A stretch of DNA of 64,000 bases, taken from a bacterium (GTDB lineage Bacteria > Bacteroidota > Bacteroidia > NS11-12g > UBA9320). The position numbers and the translations under genes are program-made. Under the pieces are notes generated by a model that was given only the letters and a program-made list of their open reading frames with translations, had not been told where the DNA came from and did no database searches. The DNA lies in contig JAAEYY010000004.1 of assembly GCA_018223105.1 (NCBI GenBank), positions 48,939 through 112,938 of the forward strand, written 5' to 3'. This document shows, piece after piece, positions 1 through 8,392 of this stretch; positions within the stretch are counted from its first letter, which is position 1; each line of letters starts with the position of its first letter.

Positions 1-1163
1 AACCTAAAAAAGAGATTACCATTATGATGCCTTCGGATGGCGTGGATCCTGATGCCAAAATATTCGACGGTGAACGAGACCCTCATTCCGATGTGATGAA
101 CTGGACTGTGAATAATAGCTCTGTTCTCCGATCTTTTAATGTTGTACAAGTAGATCGGTGTATTACTACAAGGGGGAACTGCTTGCCTTGTTTTGAAAAT
201 AGTCAAAGTTTCGTGTACAATAGTGACTCTATTGCTTCCAGGTGTCGAGATTATTTCTACAGTTGTATTCAAGGTGCACTCGGTTGTTACAGATGTAAAT
301 TCTTATGCAGAATAGCTAGAGCACCTTTGGGTCTACTGGGGATTGTTAGTCGAGATCAGCATTGGATCAACAAAGAATTTAGAGCTTGTCAGAGAAGCTT
401 GCGCCGGCTAGAAAGAATGGAGCAAAATGCCCCTAGTTTTTCTTTAGACAGTATGATGAGTTTTATGAGAATTACTTGGCCTGAGATCAATTTCAACAAT
501 CCAATAAAAAACAACAAGAAGCAAGAGGAGATTTATGACATTTATAATGCTTTGCGTGAAGCTGATGCAATAGCAAAAAGTGGAACGGTTTCATTGGATC
601 TTGCGAAATGTGAAGAATTGCAATCTCTCATGCAAACTTATGATGTCGAGACCCTCGAAGAGCTCTTTATGGCTATCAATAAGCCATTATTAGATGAGTT
701 TGGAGTAGACAATATGCCTGAGTTAATGTCTGCTATACAGAACCGTAATCTGGATGATATTGAAGTTGCATACCAAAACAAAGAAATCTCGTTTCAAGAT
801 TACAATTTTTACATCTTCAATTCATCTAATCTTGGTTGGAAGAATATCGATGTTTTTGCTGACCTAGCTGGTTCAGAATTGGTAGATATGGTTGTAAAGT
901 TTAAACCCGATAGCAGCACCGATTTTAAAATAGTAATCCCCTCAATGAACTTTGTGATTGCTGCAGATATCGAAGCACGAGACTATCAATTTAAAGACTT
1001 TCCAAAAGATTTGGAAGCCTATATCGTTGGCCTAAGATATGAAAATGGAGTCCCTTTGTTTTTCATGCTCAAAACCCTCACTCAAAAACTCAAAATCGAC
1101 CCGGATTTTAAATCCTTGAGTTTGGAGGAGTTGAAGGGGAGGTTGAGGGAGTTGGAGTTTTGA
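1..1163 (+). CDS. Hypothetical protein with GWxNxDxF-type C-terminal domain, 5' end outside window
   Basis: The reading frame is already open at the first base of the window, so the true start is probably upstream; the first ATG inside is at 24. The early text (MPSDGVDPDAKIFDGERD followed by MNWTV) reads like the inside of a domain, not an N-terminus. A cysteine-rich stretch lies roughly at residues 45-100. The C-terminal part contains GWKNIDVFA and ends in a charged LEELKGRLRELEF helix. The same GWKNIDxFA motif occurs in the anti-sigma-like protein at 57050-58939, even at DNA level, so the two C-terminal domains look related. Molecular function is not recognised. Reality of the coding frame is likely; its start is unknown. 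Confidence 0.7.
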   Translation, partial: PKKEITIMMPSDGVDPDAKIFDGERDPHSDVMNWTVNNSSVLRSFNVVQVDRCITTRGNCLPCFENSQSFVYNSDSIASRCRDYFYSCIQGALGCYRCKFLCRIARAPLGLLGIVSRDQHWINKEFRACQRSLRRLERMEQNAPSFSLDSMMSFMRITWPEINFNNPIKNNKKQEEIYDIYNALREADAIAKSGTVSLDLAKCEELQSLMQTYDVETLEELFMAINKPLLDEFGVDNMPELMSAIQNRNLDDIEVAYQNKEISFQDYNFYIFNSSNLGWKNIDVFADLAGSELVDMVVKFKPDSSTDFKIVIPSMNFVIAADIEARDYQFKDFPKDLEAYIVGLRYENGVPLFFMLKTLTQKLKIDPDFKSLSLEELKGRLRELEF

Positions 1164-1165
1164 AA

Positions 1166-1297
1166 TTAGAGCCCAATTACCTGAAAAGGTATCTCCTTTC
1201 TCCAGATGTTGCCATAAGGGTCGTTTAGGTATTGAAATGTCGATGTTTGGTAGGTTAATGGATTGATTTGTGCCGAATATGACTTGAGCAAATGATT
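1166..1297 (-). other. In-frame open tail after the PLD gene stop (possible gene remnant)
   Basis: After the TAA of the phospholipase D-like gene (1298-1300) the same minus-strand frame stays open for 43 more codons to a TAA at 1166-1168. The tail reads protein-like, including TSTFQYLNDPYGNIW. It has no start codon of its own. It may be the remnant of another gene or of a longer C-terminus, or simply chance openness in AT-rich DNA. Confidence 0.2.
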
Positions 1298-2236
1298 TTA
1301 AGTTCTAATCCTCAAGTATTTCATGATTTCTATTAAATGATTTATAACTTTATTCATTCCATCTTTAAGGATATAGATATTTTTCCTAAAGTCTTCTCTA
1401 TACCAGTTTGGATATACTGTTTTATTAGCATAGATCGTAATATTGGACTTGTAGTAACTCCAATAGACGTCAATGCCATGAATACAATTCATGGCATTTT
1501 TTCGCCAAAAAATATCATACAATTGCTCCAACTCTTCCTCCTTAATTTTTGGTTTAAGGCTTACACGCCTAATATTTTCATCAAGCTCATTATTTTCACT
1601 TCCGAATTCTATATCAACACTTAATTTTTCTAAATAAGGGTCACAACTAAGCCATACATAATTGTTGTTCTCAAATAACTCAAACTTTTTATTCTCAAAG
1701 ACCTCATTTACTATTTCACTCAGGTGTAAGTAGTTGTCCTTCTTCGGTTTCAATAAATTGAATCCAAATGTTTTTAAATCCTGTTGCTTTTGACTTTTTT
1801 TCTCAATTTGTGCCGTTTGGATTATTGCTGAAGCTTCTTCAAGTGCATCATAATAAAGGTTGTCATCTGAGTGCCAGCCGTTTTTAGAGAGAAGTACTCC
1901 CATTTCTCGATTTTCCTTTTCTGTTGGCCCATAAAGGTTCATAGACCCTATTATCATTTGATTTTCATTGAAGTAACATTTTGCGTGTACGTTAGAATGA
2001 TTCAAGATAGTCAGGTGATCAAGCTCATATAGCTCTTGTCGTTGTTTATGATCCATTGAGTTTTCTCGATACACTAACATTATTTCTTTCCCATTTTTAC
2101 CGGCTTCGATTATTTCACCTTTCAGTAGTGGTGAAACTTTGATAAACGGAACTATCAACACGATTTCTGACTCTGCGTTTTTAATTATTTCAGCAATCGC
2201 TGCAACTGAATTATCTCTATTTAGAAATTTGGCCAT
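1298..2236 (-). CDS. Phospholipase D-like domain protein
   Basis: A 312-residue protein with one HKD-like motif: H84 and K86 in HAKCYF, followed by GSMN at residues 97-100. That matches the HxK(x4)D(x6)GSxN pattern except that the acidic position appears as E or N. The N-terminal part (SEIVLIVPFIKVSPLLKGEI) fits the first strand and helix of the PLD fold. PLD-family proteins with a single HKD act as dimeric nucleases or phospholipases and are frequent next to restriction systems. The C-terminal half (from about residue 165) is not recognised. It stands alone on the minus strand at the left edge of the defence island, so a defence role is an inference. The degenerate aspartate position leaves catalytic activity uncertain. 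Confidence 0.75.
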   Translation of the reverse strand: MAKFLNRDNSVAAIAEIIKNAESEIVLIVPFIKVSPLLKGEIIEAGKNGKEIMLVYRENSMDHKQRQELYELDHLTILNHSNVHAKCYFNENQMIIGSMNLYGPTEKENREMGVLLSKNGWHSDDNLYYDALEEASAIIQTAQIEKKSQKQQDLKTFGFNLLKPKKDNYLHLSEIVNEVFENKKFELFENNNYVWLSCDPYLEKLSVDIEFGSENNELDENIRRVSLKPKIKEEELEQLYDIFWRKNAMNCIHGIDVYWSYYKSNITIYANKTVYPNWYREDFRKNIYILKDGMNKVINHLIEIMKYLRIRT

Positions 2237-2314
2237 AAATGATGGCCGCTAATTTAATATTACTCTGAAGTTTCTTTGAAAAACTAATTATTCATGTTTT
2301 AGTTCTATTTGGTG

Positions 2315-2332
2315 TTACTCCTATTGAGGTAA
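2315..2332. promoter_or_regulatory. Near-palindromic candidate operator upstream of the DUF2779 operon
   Basis: TTACTCCTATTGAGGTAA matches the perfect palindrome TTACCCCAATTGGGGTAA at 41424-41441 in 15 of 18 positions. It lies 63 bp before the start codon at 2396 and about 38 bp upstream of a -7-like box (TATTTTCA, 2371-2378). A third relative precedes the SRA-HNH gene at 27578. The binding protein is unknown. Confidence 0.4.
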
Positions 2333-2395
2333 TACACCCCCTCAATCCTGTCAGTTAAAGAAATATTTCATATTTTCACCAGCCAATTTACCCCG

Positions 2396-3877
2396 ATGAG
2401 TTTAGTTCAATTAACCAAGTCACGAATTACCAGAGGTATACAATGCCCTAAATCTCTGTGGCTATACAAGCACAGTCCTGAACTTCGTGAAGTTGACGAT
2501 TCTTTGCAAAGACGGTTTGATACTGGTACAAATGTTGGGATTCTAGCCCAACAACTTTACCCGAATGGTATAGATGCGAGTGAAGGTTTCAAGTACCCTT
2601 GGGTTCCATCAGCTGAAAGTACCACAGAACTTATTGCCAAAGGGCAAAGCGTGATTTATGAAGCTACATTTATTGCTAATCAGGTTCTGGTTGCGGTAGA
2701 TATTTTGGTTAAGAATGAAGATGGCTGGCATGCTTATGAGGTTAAAAGTACCAACGATTTAAAAGAGCAGCACATCCCTGATGCGGCAATTCAGTACTAT
2801 GTAATGCAGCAATATGGCCTAGAACTCAAAAGCATGAATATCATCACTTTCAATAGAGACTACGTTCGAAGGGGAGCGCTAGATATTCAGAGTTTATTTA
2901 AAGTTCACGAGATTACTGAGGAAGTTCAGGAAATGGAAGACAGCCTGCCTGATATTATTTCGGATTTAATGGAGGTACAGCAATCGGATACTTGTCCTTC
3001 GGTAGAAATTGGAACCCATTGCAGCAATCCCTATTCCTGCGATTTCATGGGACACTGCTGGAAAGAGGTACCGGAATACTCTGTTTTTAACTTGACACGT
3101 GCGGGTTCTAAAGCCTGGGATTTGTATGAGATGGGAATTGAAAAAATTGAAGATATTCCGGAGGAATTTCCTTTATCTGATGCGCAAGCCATCCAAAGAG
3201 ATGCTGAGTTAATGGGTAAAGAGTTCATTAATGAAGAGGGTATCCAACGATTTCTTGATCAGCTTGTTTACCCCATTTACCATTTCGATTTTGAAACCAT
3301 CATGCCGGCTGTTCCCATGTTTGACCAGAGCAGGCCCTACCAGCAAATACCTTTTCAATATTCCTTACATATTGAGCAGAAAGATGGAAGTGTGGAGCAC
3401 AGGGAATTTTTAGCGGAATCCGATGGCACGGATCCAAGACCAAAACTAATTCAAAACATGCTGGCAGACTTAGGGGCAGGAGTAGAAGGAACTATACTTG
3501 CATATAGCAGCGGTTTTGAAAAAGGAAGAATTAAAGAACTGGCCCGGGATTTTCCTGAATTTGAAACAGATTTAATTTCCCTTATTGAACGAATCCAAGA
3601 TCTCGCTATCCCTTTCAGCAAGAAATATTACTACACCAAAGAAATGCAGGGAAGCTACAGCATTAAAGCGGTATTACCTGCCCTCTGTCCGGACCTCTCC
3701 TACTCCGACCTCGAGATCCAAGAAGGCGGCACGGCCAGTGACACTTTTTTGGCCATGATTCAAGGAACTTTTGAAGGAGATATAGACAAAACAAGAAAAG
3801 CGCTTTTGGAATATTGCAAGATGGATACGAGAGCGATGGTGGAGGTGTTGGGGAGGTTGAAACGGCAAGTATTATGA
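2396..3877 (+). CDS. DUF2779 protein: Cas4-like nuclease fused to DEDD-type exonuclease-like domain
   Basis: A 493-residue protein with two nuclease-like halves. The N-terminal half has a Cas4/RecB-type PD-(D/E)XK core: D102 in AVDIL, then E115 and K117 in YEVKST, with QxxxY-like AAIQYYV downstream. C17 (RGIQCPKSLWL) and C209, C215 and C221 could hold an iron-sulphur cluster as in Cas4. The C-terminal half (residues 290-493) looks like an RNase H-fold 3'-5' exonuclease: D298 and E300 in HFDFET, then D402 and D477 (YCKMDTRAM) as later acidic candidates. This layout fits DUF2779. It is the first gene of a compact operon: 3 bp separate it from the next gene. Its substrate is not known; DNA-end processing in defence is an inference. 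Confidence 0.85.
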   Translation: MSLVQLTKSRITRGIQCPKSLWLYKHSPELREVDDSLQRRFDTGTNVGILAQQLYPNGIDASEGFKYPWVPSAESTTELIAKGQSVIYEATFIANQVLVAVDILVKNEDGWHAYEVKSTNDLKEQHIPDAAIQYYVMQQYGLELKSMNIITFNRDYVRRGALDIQSLFKVHEITEEVQEMEDSLPDIISDLMEVQQSDTCPSVEIGTHCSNPYSCDFMGHCWKEVPEYSVFNLTRAGSKAWDLYEMGIEKIEDIPEEFPLSDAQAIQRDAELMGKEFINEEGIQRFLDQLVYPIYHFDFETIMPAVPMFDQSRPYQQIPFQYSLHIEQKDGSVEHREFLAESDGTDPRPKLIQNMLADLGAGVEGTILAYSSGFEKGRIKELARDFPEFETDLISLIERIQDLAIPFSKKYYYTKEMQGSYSIKAVLPALCPDLSYSDLEIQEGGTASDTFLAMIQGTFEGDIDKTRKALLEYCKMDTRAMVEVLGRLKRQVL

Positions 3878-3880
3878 AAT

Positions 3881-4627
3881 ATGAGTGAAATAGATAAAAA
3901 ATTGACGAAACTTTACGATTTTCTGGAAGAAAATAGAAAGTACAACCATCAGGTCCAATACAACTATTATAAAGCTTACATAGGTGCTTATTCCGAGCCC
4001 ATTGAACGAACCTTGCACCTTCTTTATCACGTTACAAACACTCAATCTCAGCCCCGGATACAAAATGTTGCTAAATTTTATAGGAAGATTTTGGGCCAAG
4101 GTGGATCATTAGATTCAATGCAAGAATTCATTCTAACTTTAAATCCAAACGAAGAAATATTTAACTTGACTACTCTTTTTAAGAATATGACTAGTGAAGA
4201 TAGTTGGGGCCCTAAGACCTCTTCATTATTTGTAAAATCGGTGTATCAACTGCATTGTGGTTCTTATCCAAAAGAGTTTGAATTTTGGCAAGATGTGCCA
4301 CAACAGTTATCGGATGAGAATCAACTCTACTTGCCGGTTGATACAGTAATAATTGAGCTATTTGAACGAATAACGAATGGGGCTATATCAGACTTTTATA
4401 GTATCAATGAGGTTATCACAAGTTGCTCTCAAAACGGTGTTGAAGTTTGGGATGATTTATGGTTTTGGGGATATATAAATCAGAAAGGATCTGGTAAAAA
4501 CAGAAGTTTGGAATGGAATCTAGATAAGTATTGGGCTAATCAATTCACTGATAAGGACCCCGCTACAATTAATGAAATTGAATTACTATCCAAACAGTTT
4601 AGATCAATAATACTAGGTAATGGCTGA
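3881..4627 (+). CDS. Unknown protein, possible HhH-GPD-like DNA-binding fold
   Basis: A 248-residue protein that I cannot place firmly. Residues 109-124 (WGPKTSSLFVKSVYQL) resemble the helix-hairpin-helix of base-excision glycosylases (GxGxKTA), and LPVDTVIIELFERI at 151-164 resembles the (P)VDT element that carries the catalytic aspartate in that superfamily, here D154. No lysine typical of bifunctional glycosylases is obvious. It overlaps the next gene by 8 bp and follows DUF2779 by 3 bp, so it is co-expressed with three nuclease-like proteins. A role in recognising or binding modified DNA would fit that company but is inference. Confidence 0.65.
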   Translation: MSEIDKKLTKLYDFLEENRKYNHQVQYNYYKAYIGAYSEPIERTLHLLYHVTNTQSQPRIQNVAKFYRKILGQGGSLDSMQEFILTLNPNEEIFNLTTLFKNMTSEDSWGPKTSSLFVKSVYQLHCGSYPKEFEFWQDVPQQLSDENQLYLPVDTVIIELFERITNGAISDFYSINEVITSCSQNGVEVWDDLWFWGYINQKGSGKNRSLEWNLDKYWANQFTDKDPATINEIELLSKQFRSIILGNG

Positions 4628-5138
4628 GAAAACCTTGAATCAAATCCTGACAGAGCTCACTTTAAGGGAAGATGAGCAATTAAGAGCCCTTACAGGAAAA
4701 GGAATATTCTTTATTCCTGAGCTTGCCTTTGCTTATTTGTGTGGGAAGGCGCTTTTTTCAAAAAATGAGATATCCAAAGAATACATTTGGGTAAGAGAAC
4801 GCACATATCCGGAGTATGGCATTGCAGATTTAGTCTTGGAACCAATAGATCAATCAGTTCATAAAGAAATAGTGCTTGAATTTAAAATGGATGTGGCTAT
4901 TGATTCGTACATATCTGATATCATAAAGCTGCAAAGACTCAGTGAATCTTATCACAGATATCTCATTGCTCTCAAATTTCTGTTCAGTGAACAAATTGAA
5001 GACTACAAGGAATCACTCCGGTCTAAGGTAATTTTAGAATGGAGTGCCACTATTGTGGCACAAAAGGAATTTCAAACAATTCACCCAGCATATGCAACAC
5101 CAGGAGTAGGCTTGCTTAATATCATTAAAGTTAACTAG
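4620..5138 (+). CDS. Small PD-(D/E)XK-like protein A
   Basis: A 172-residue protein. Its pattern is that of a restriction-endonuclease fold: an early helix with E34 (FIPELAFAYL), then D70 in IADLVLE, then E87 and K89 in IVLEFKM, spaced as D-x16-ExK. A helix (SYISDIIKLQRL) follows, as expected after the core. It has no separate DNA-binding domain. The start ATG overlaps the previous stop by 8 bp, which implies translational coupling. Nuclease activity is inferred from motif spacing only; it could also be an inactive nuclease-fold partner of the next gene's product. Confidence 0.7.
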   Translation: MAEKTLNQILTELTLREDEQLRALTGKGIFFIPELAFAYLCGKALFSKNEISKEYIWVRERTYPEYGIADLVLEPIDQSVHKEIVLEFKMDVAIDSYISDIIKLQRLSESYHRYLIALKFLFSEQIEDYKESLRSKVILEWSATIVAQKEFQTIHPAYATPGVGLLNIIKVN

Positions 5139-5139
5139 C

Positions 5140-5781
5140 ATGACCGCAAGTGAAATTACAAAAGCTATGGAATCGCTCTCAAAGAGGCGACCTATTTTCC
5201 ATTCAGAAGCCGATTTTCAATTTGAACTGGCTTGGGAGTTAAAATCTATTAATCCGGAGCTTGAACTTCGAATGGAAAAGCCGTATGATATAAATGAAAG
5301 CGAAAGATGGTACTTGGATATCCTGATCATGGATGGCCAGAGTCGAATTGGCATTGAGCTGAAATACAAAACCCGGGTAATTCCACAAGCTCAACTTTCT
5401 TCTTTAGGCAATCTAGAATCATTTCGACTTACCAACCATGCTGCTACCAGCCTTGGACGGTATGATTTTCTGAAGGACATTGAACGCATTGAATATTTAA
5501 TTGAGAATGAAGAACTGGATTCTGGATTTTGCATATTTCTTTCAAACGACAGGTCTTACTGGACAGGAAACCCCAAACACAGCACATTGGGACCCAACTT
5601 CTACATTAATCCAGGAATGACCAAGTCAGGAAAAATAGATTGGGTAAAGCCCAAAGAAAGTAGTGTTGGTAAAGGTAGAATGAAACCGATAATGCTATCG
5701 GGTCATTACTGTATGCAATGGTTCAACTATGAGGAACTGCAGCCGATATTCAGTTATAATTTGGTTGAAATAACTAAGTAA
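5140..5781 (+). CDS. Small PD-(D/E)XK-like protein B
   Basis: A 213-residue protein beginning 1 bp after the previous stop. E23 (HSEADFQFELAWEL), D60 (WYLDILI) and E73/K75 (GIELKYK) form a PD-(D/E)XK signature with D-x12-ExK spacing. The C-terminal half contains SDRSYW-like NDRSYWTGN and a glycine-rich NPGMTKSGK stretch that I do not recognise. This is the last gene of the 2396-5781 operon: a new promoter for the restriction operon follows within 60 bp. It and protein A share the same predicted fold but little sequence, so they could form a heterodimer; this is inference. Confidence 0.72.
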   Translation: MTASEITKAMESLSKRRPIFHSEADFQFELAWELKSINPELELRMEKPYDINESERWYLDILIMDGQSRIGIELKYKTRVIPQAQLSSLGNLESFRLTNHAATSLGRYDFLKDIERIEYLIENEELDSGFCIFLSNDRSYWTGNPKHSTLGPNFYINPGMTKSGKIDWVKPKESSVGKGRMKPIMLSGHYCMQWFNYEELQPIFSYNLVEITK

Positions 5782-5838
5782 AGTTTGTTCGATTTCATCC
5801 AGTAGTTCATCTTTACTGTAATTATATTTATGAATATT

Positions 5839-5871
5839 TTTGGAAATTTCGGAGTCGAGCTATTATATTTG
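5839..5871 (+). promoter_or_regulatory. Bacteroidota-type promoter for the type I R-M operon
   Basis: TTTG at 5839-5842 and TATATTTG at 5864-5871 are separated by 21 bp, matching the Bacteroidota -33/-7 consensus (TTTG, TAnnTTTG). The start codon at 5889 lies 17 bp downstream. All genes from here to 18529 run on the plus strand with gaps of about 12 bp or less (ignoring the hsdR relic), so this promoter may drive the whole 12.6-kb operon. Confidence 0.65.
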
Positions 5872-5888
5872 TGCAGTAAAGATAAACT

Positions 5889-6851
5889 ATGCACAAAAAT
5901 AACTTGCACTCCATCGCCAAAATCGATTCCGGAAAATCCTTTCGGTCTAAGCCGGAATTCGTTTACGGTTATGGTGTGGGTCTTGTTCAAATGAAAGACG
6001 TTTCACCATCAGGAGTTTCCAGCAATTTAATGAAAATTGACCACAACGAAGCGAACCCCGAGCAGTTACTGCAGGATGGGGACATCCTGTTTGTTGCCAA
6101 AGGGAATAACAACTACGCAGTTACCTTTCGGTCTTCGGATCCTGCCCCTGCCATTGCGGCTTCATTCTTCTTTGTGATTCGTCCAGATAAGAATCAGGTT
6201 CATCCTGAATATCTCACATGGTACATAAACTCATCCCCGGCACAACAATATTTTGATCAGCACAGGATGGGTGCTACTGTTGGAAATATTCGAAAACGGG
6301 TATTGGAAGAACTTGAAATTCCACTCCCGGATCTGCAACAGCAGAGTAGGATAGAAACTATTTATGGTTTGTGGGAGCTTGAAAAGAAGAACACTTTAAG
6401 TCTCCTGAAAGCAAAAGAGACCCTTTACAAAAACCTTTTAAAAGAACTATCTATGAGCAGAACAGTGGAACGACAAACAGACAATGAATACATGAACTGG
6501 TGTGACATCTGGGTTCACAGCAAAATGTACCCTGCAGAAATCGAATTGATTGAAAATATAGTTAGCGATGAAGGATTGACTACTAACAAGATCTATTGCA
6601 CATTTTTTCACATTGAAACTACTACACGAACTTACAAGAAAGATGATGGAAGCGTATTGCACAAGCCAGAACTCAGTGGCTGGCAATACATTGAGTTAAA
6701 AAATGTCAGACATTGGAATAACCCCAAAATTCCACAGAAGGAGAAGGCAGAAAAGTATCTAAAACGTATAGATCATGAAATGGTTAAACGAATTACCCTT
6801 TATGACAATGCGACCAAAAACATAATGTTTCAAAAAGAGAACGTACTATGA
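5889..6851 (+). CDS. Half-HsdS specificity-like subunit with extra C-terminal domain
   Basis: A 320-residue protein. Residues 1-150 look like one target-recognition domain of a type I specificity subunit (LVQMKDVSP, LLQDGDILFVAKG, VGNIRKRVLEELEIPLPDLQQQ), followed by one coiled-coil conserved region at 150-187. A complete HsdS has two of each. Residues 190-320 are not HsdS-like and begin at an internal methionine (ATG at 6453), so this may be a fusion with a formerly separate small protein; its function is not recognised. The stop overlaps the hsdM start by 4 bp (ATGA). Half-S proteins can dimerise to give a palindromic specificity, so this could provide an alternative specificity to the full HsdS; that is inference. 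Confidence 0.75.
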   Translation: MHKNNLHSIAKIDSGKSFRSKPEFVYGYGVGLVQMKDVSPSGVSSNLMKIDHNEANPEQLLQDGDILFVAKGNNNYAVTFRSSDPAPAIAASFFFVIRPDKNQVHPEYLTWYINSSPAQQYFDQHRMGATVGNIRKRVLEELEIPLPDLQQQSRIETIYGLWELEKKNTLSLLKAKETLYKNLLKELSMSRTVERQTDNEYMNWCDIWVHSKMYPAEIELIENIVSDEGLTTNKIYCTFFHIETTTRTYKKDDGSVLHKPELSGWQYIELKNVRHWNNPKIPQKEKAEKYLKRIDHEMVKRITLYDNATKNIMFQKENVL

Positions 6852-8392
6852 CAAGCGCTAAAGCAAAACCAACACAAGACGAAATAAACGCGGCCCTCTG
6901 GGCAGCCTGTGACAGCTTCCGTGGATCCATCGATTCACAGGGATATAAAGACTATATCCTGGCATTTCTCTTCTTTAAATACCTGAGCGATAAGTACAGG
7001 GACAAGTATGAGGAGTTCAAAGACCAGTACGGTGATGATGAGGAGATTATCAAACGAAAAATGAGCCGCGAGCCTTTTGTGCTACAGGACGACTGCACTT
7101 TTGAGTATGTTGTACTAAACAAGAATCATGATAACCTGGGCCAGTTCCTGAATAAGATCTTTGAGAAAATAGAGGACGATAACAAGAAGAAGCTGGAAGG
7201 GGTGTTTGGCGACCTCGATTTCAACTCCAGTTCTAAGTTGGGAGATACCAAAGACCGGAACCGAAGATTGAAAAACCTCATTGAGGATTTCGACAAACCA
7301 AAGCTAGATTTTCGCCCATCGGTGATAGGTACCGAGGACATTATAGGTAATGCCTATATGTACCTTATTGAACGTTTTGCCGAAGGTGCCGGGAAGAAAG
7401 GCGGAGAATTTTTTACACCACATGAGGTATCTGTTCTGCTAGCTAAACTGATGGCACCGGAAGCAGGTGCACGGATCTATGATCCTACCTGTGGTTCCGG
7501 TTCATTATTGATTACCGTTGCAGAAGAGGTGCCATTCAAAGCCGGAACCCACATCCGCAACTGTTCCCTTTATGGACAGGAAAGCAATGGTGGTACCTGG
7601 TCTCTGGCCAAAATGAACATGTTTTTGCACGAGATGGATGCAGCCCAGATTGAATGGGGTGATACCATCAATAACCCAAAGCTGATTGAAGGCGACCACC
7701 TGATGAAGTTTGATGTAGTGGTGGCTAATCCACCTTTTTCTCTTGCCAAATGGGGAGCTGAACATGCGGCAGACGACATCCACAAACGTTTTATGCGCGG
7801 TGTGCCTCCCAAAACCAAGGGCGACTATGCATTTATCCTGCACATGATAGATTCTGCCGTAGAAGGTAGTGGTAAAGTGGGTGTGGTGGTACCACACGGC
7901 GTTTTGTTCCGCGGAAGTTCAGAAAAAACTATCCGGGAAGCACTGATCAGAGAAAACTTGTTGGAGGCAGTCATTGGTCTGCCTGCCAACCTGTTCTTTG
8001 GCACCGGGATTCCGGCAGCCATCCTTGTTTTCAACAAAGGAAAGAAGCATAAGGATGTGCTTTTCATTGACGCCAGCAAGGAGTTTCAAAGTGGAAAGAA
8101 ACAGAATAAGATGCGGGAAGGGGATATCAAGAAGATTGTAGACACGTACAAAGATTTCATAGCCATGGCAGCCAATTGGGAAGATGTAGCAAAGTTTGCA
8201 CACAAAGCAAGCTATGAGGAAATTGAAAGCAATGGCTTTAACCTGAATATACCGCGATATGTGGACACCTTTGAGGCAGAAGAGGAAGTGGATCTGAATG
8301 CAGTGAAGGAAGAGATTGAGACACTAGAGAATAACCTTTCCAAAGTAAAGGCTGAGATCAAGAATTATTTACAGGAATTGGGGTTGAACTAA
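6848..8392 (+). CDS. hsdM: Type I restriction-modification DNA methyltransferase subunit
   Basis: A 514-residue N6-adenine methyltransferase. The N-terminal HsdM helical domain is evident (GYKDYILAFLFFKYLSDKY). The S-adenosylmethionine motif I is DPTCGSGSLL at 212-221 and the catalytic NPPF is at 294-297. KGGEFFTPHEV at 184-193 is typical of HsdM. The C-terminus ends in a coiled coil (EEIETLENNLSKVKAEI) expected to pack on HsdS. It shares a 4-bp overlap with the half-S gene and a 1-bp overlap with hsdS. With HsdS it methylates host sites; with HsdR it forms the restriction complex. No key residue is missing. Confidence 0.97.
   Translation: MTSAKAKPTQDEINAALWAACDSFRGSIDSQGYKDYILAFLFFKYLSDKYRDKYEEFKDQYGDDEEIIKRKMSREPFVLQDDCTFEYVVLNKNHDNLGQFLNKIFEKIEDDNKKKLEGVFGDLDFNSSSKLGDTKDRNRRLKNLIEDFDKPKLDFRPSVIGTEDIIGNAYMYLIERFAEGAGKKGGEFFTPHEVSVLLAKLMAPEAGARIYDPTCGSGSLLITVAEEVPFKAGTHIRNCSLYGQESNGGTWSLAKMNMFLHEMDAAQIEWGDTINNPKLIEGDHLMKFDVVVANPPFSLAKWGAEHAADDIHKRFMRGVPPKTKGDYAFILHMIDSAVEGSGKVGVVVPHGVLFRGSSEKTIREALIRENLLEAVIGLPANLFFGTGIPAAILVFNKGKKHKDVLFIDASKEFQSGKKQNKMREGDIKKIVDTYKDFIAMAANWEDVAKFAHKASYEEIESNGFNLNIPRYVDTFEAEEEVDLNAVKEEIETLENNLSKVKAEIKNYLQELGLN

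Noticed and set aside
7505..8203. Long minus-strand frames inside hsdM
   Set aside because: They are shadows of a strongly supported gene on the other strand and have unlikely composition.
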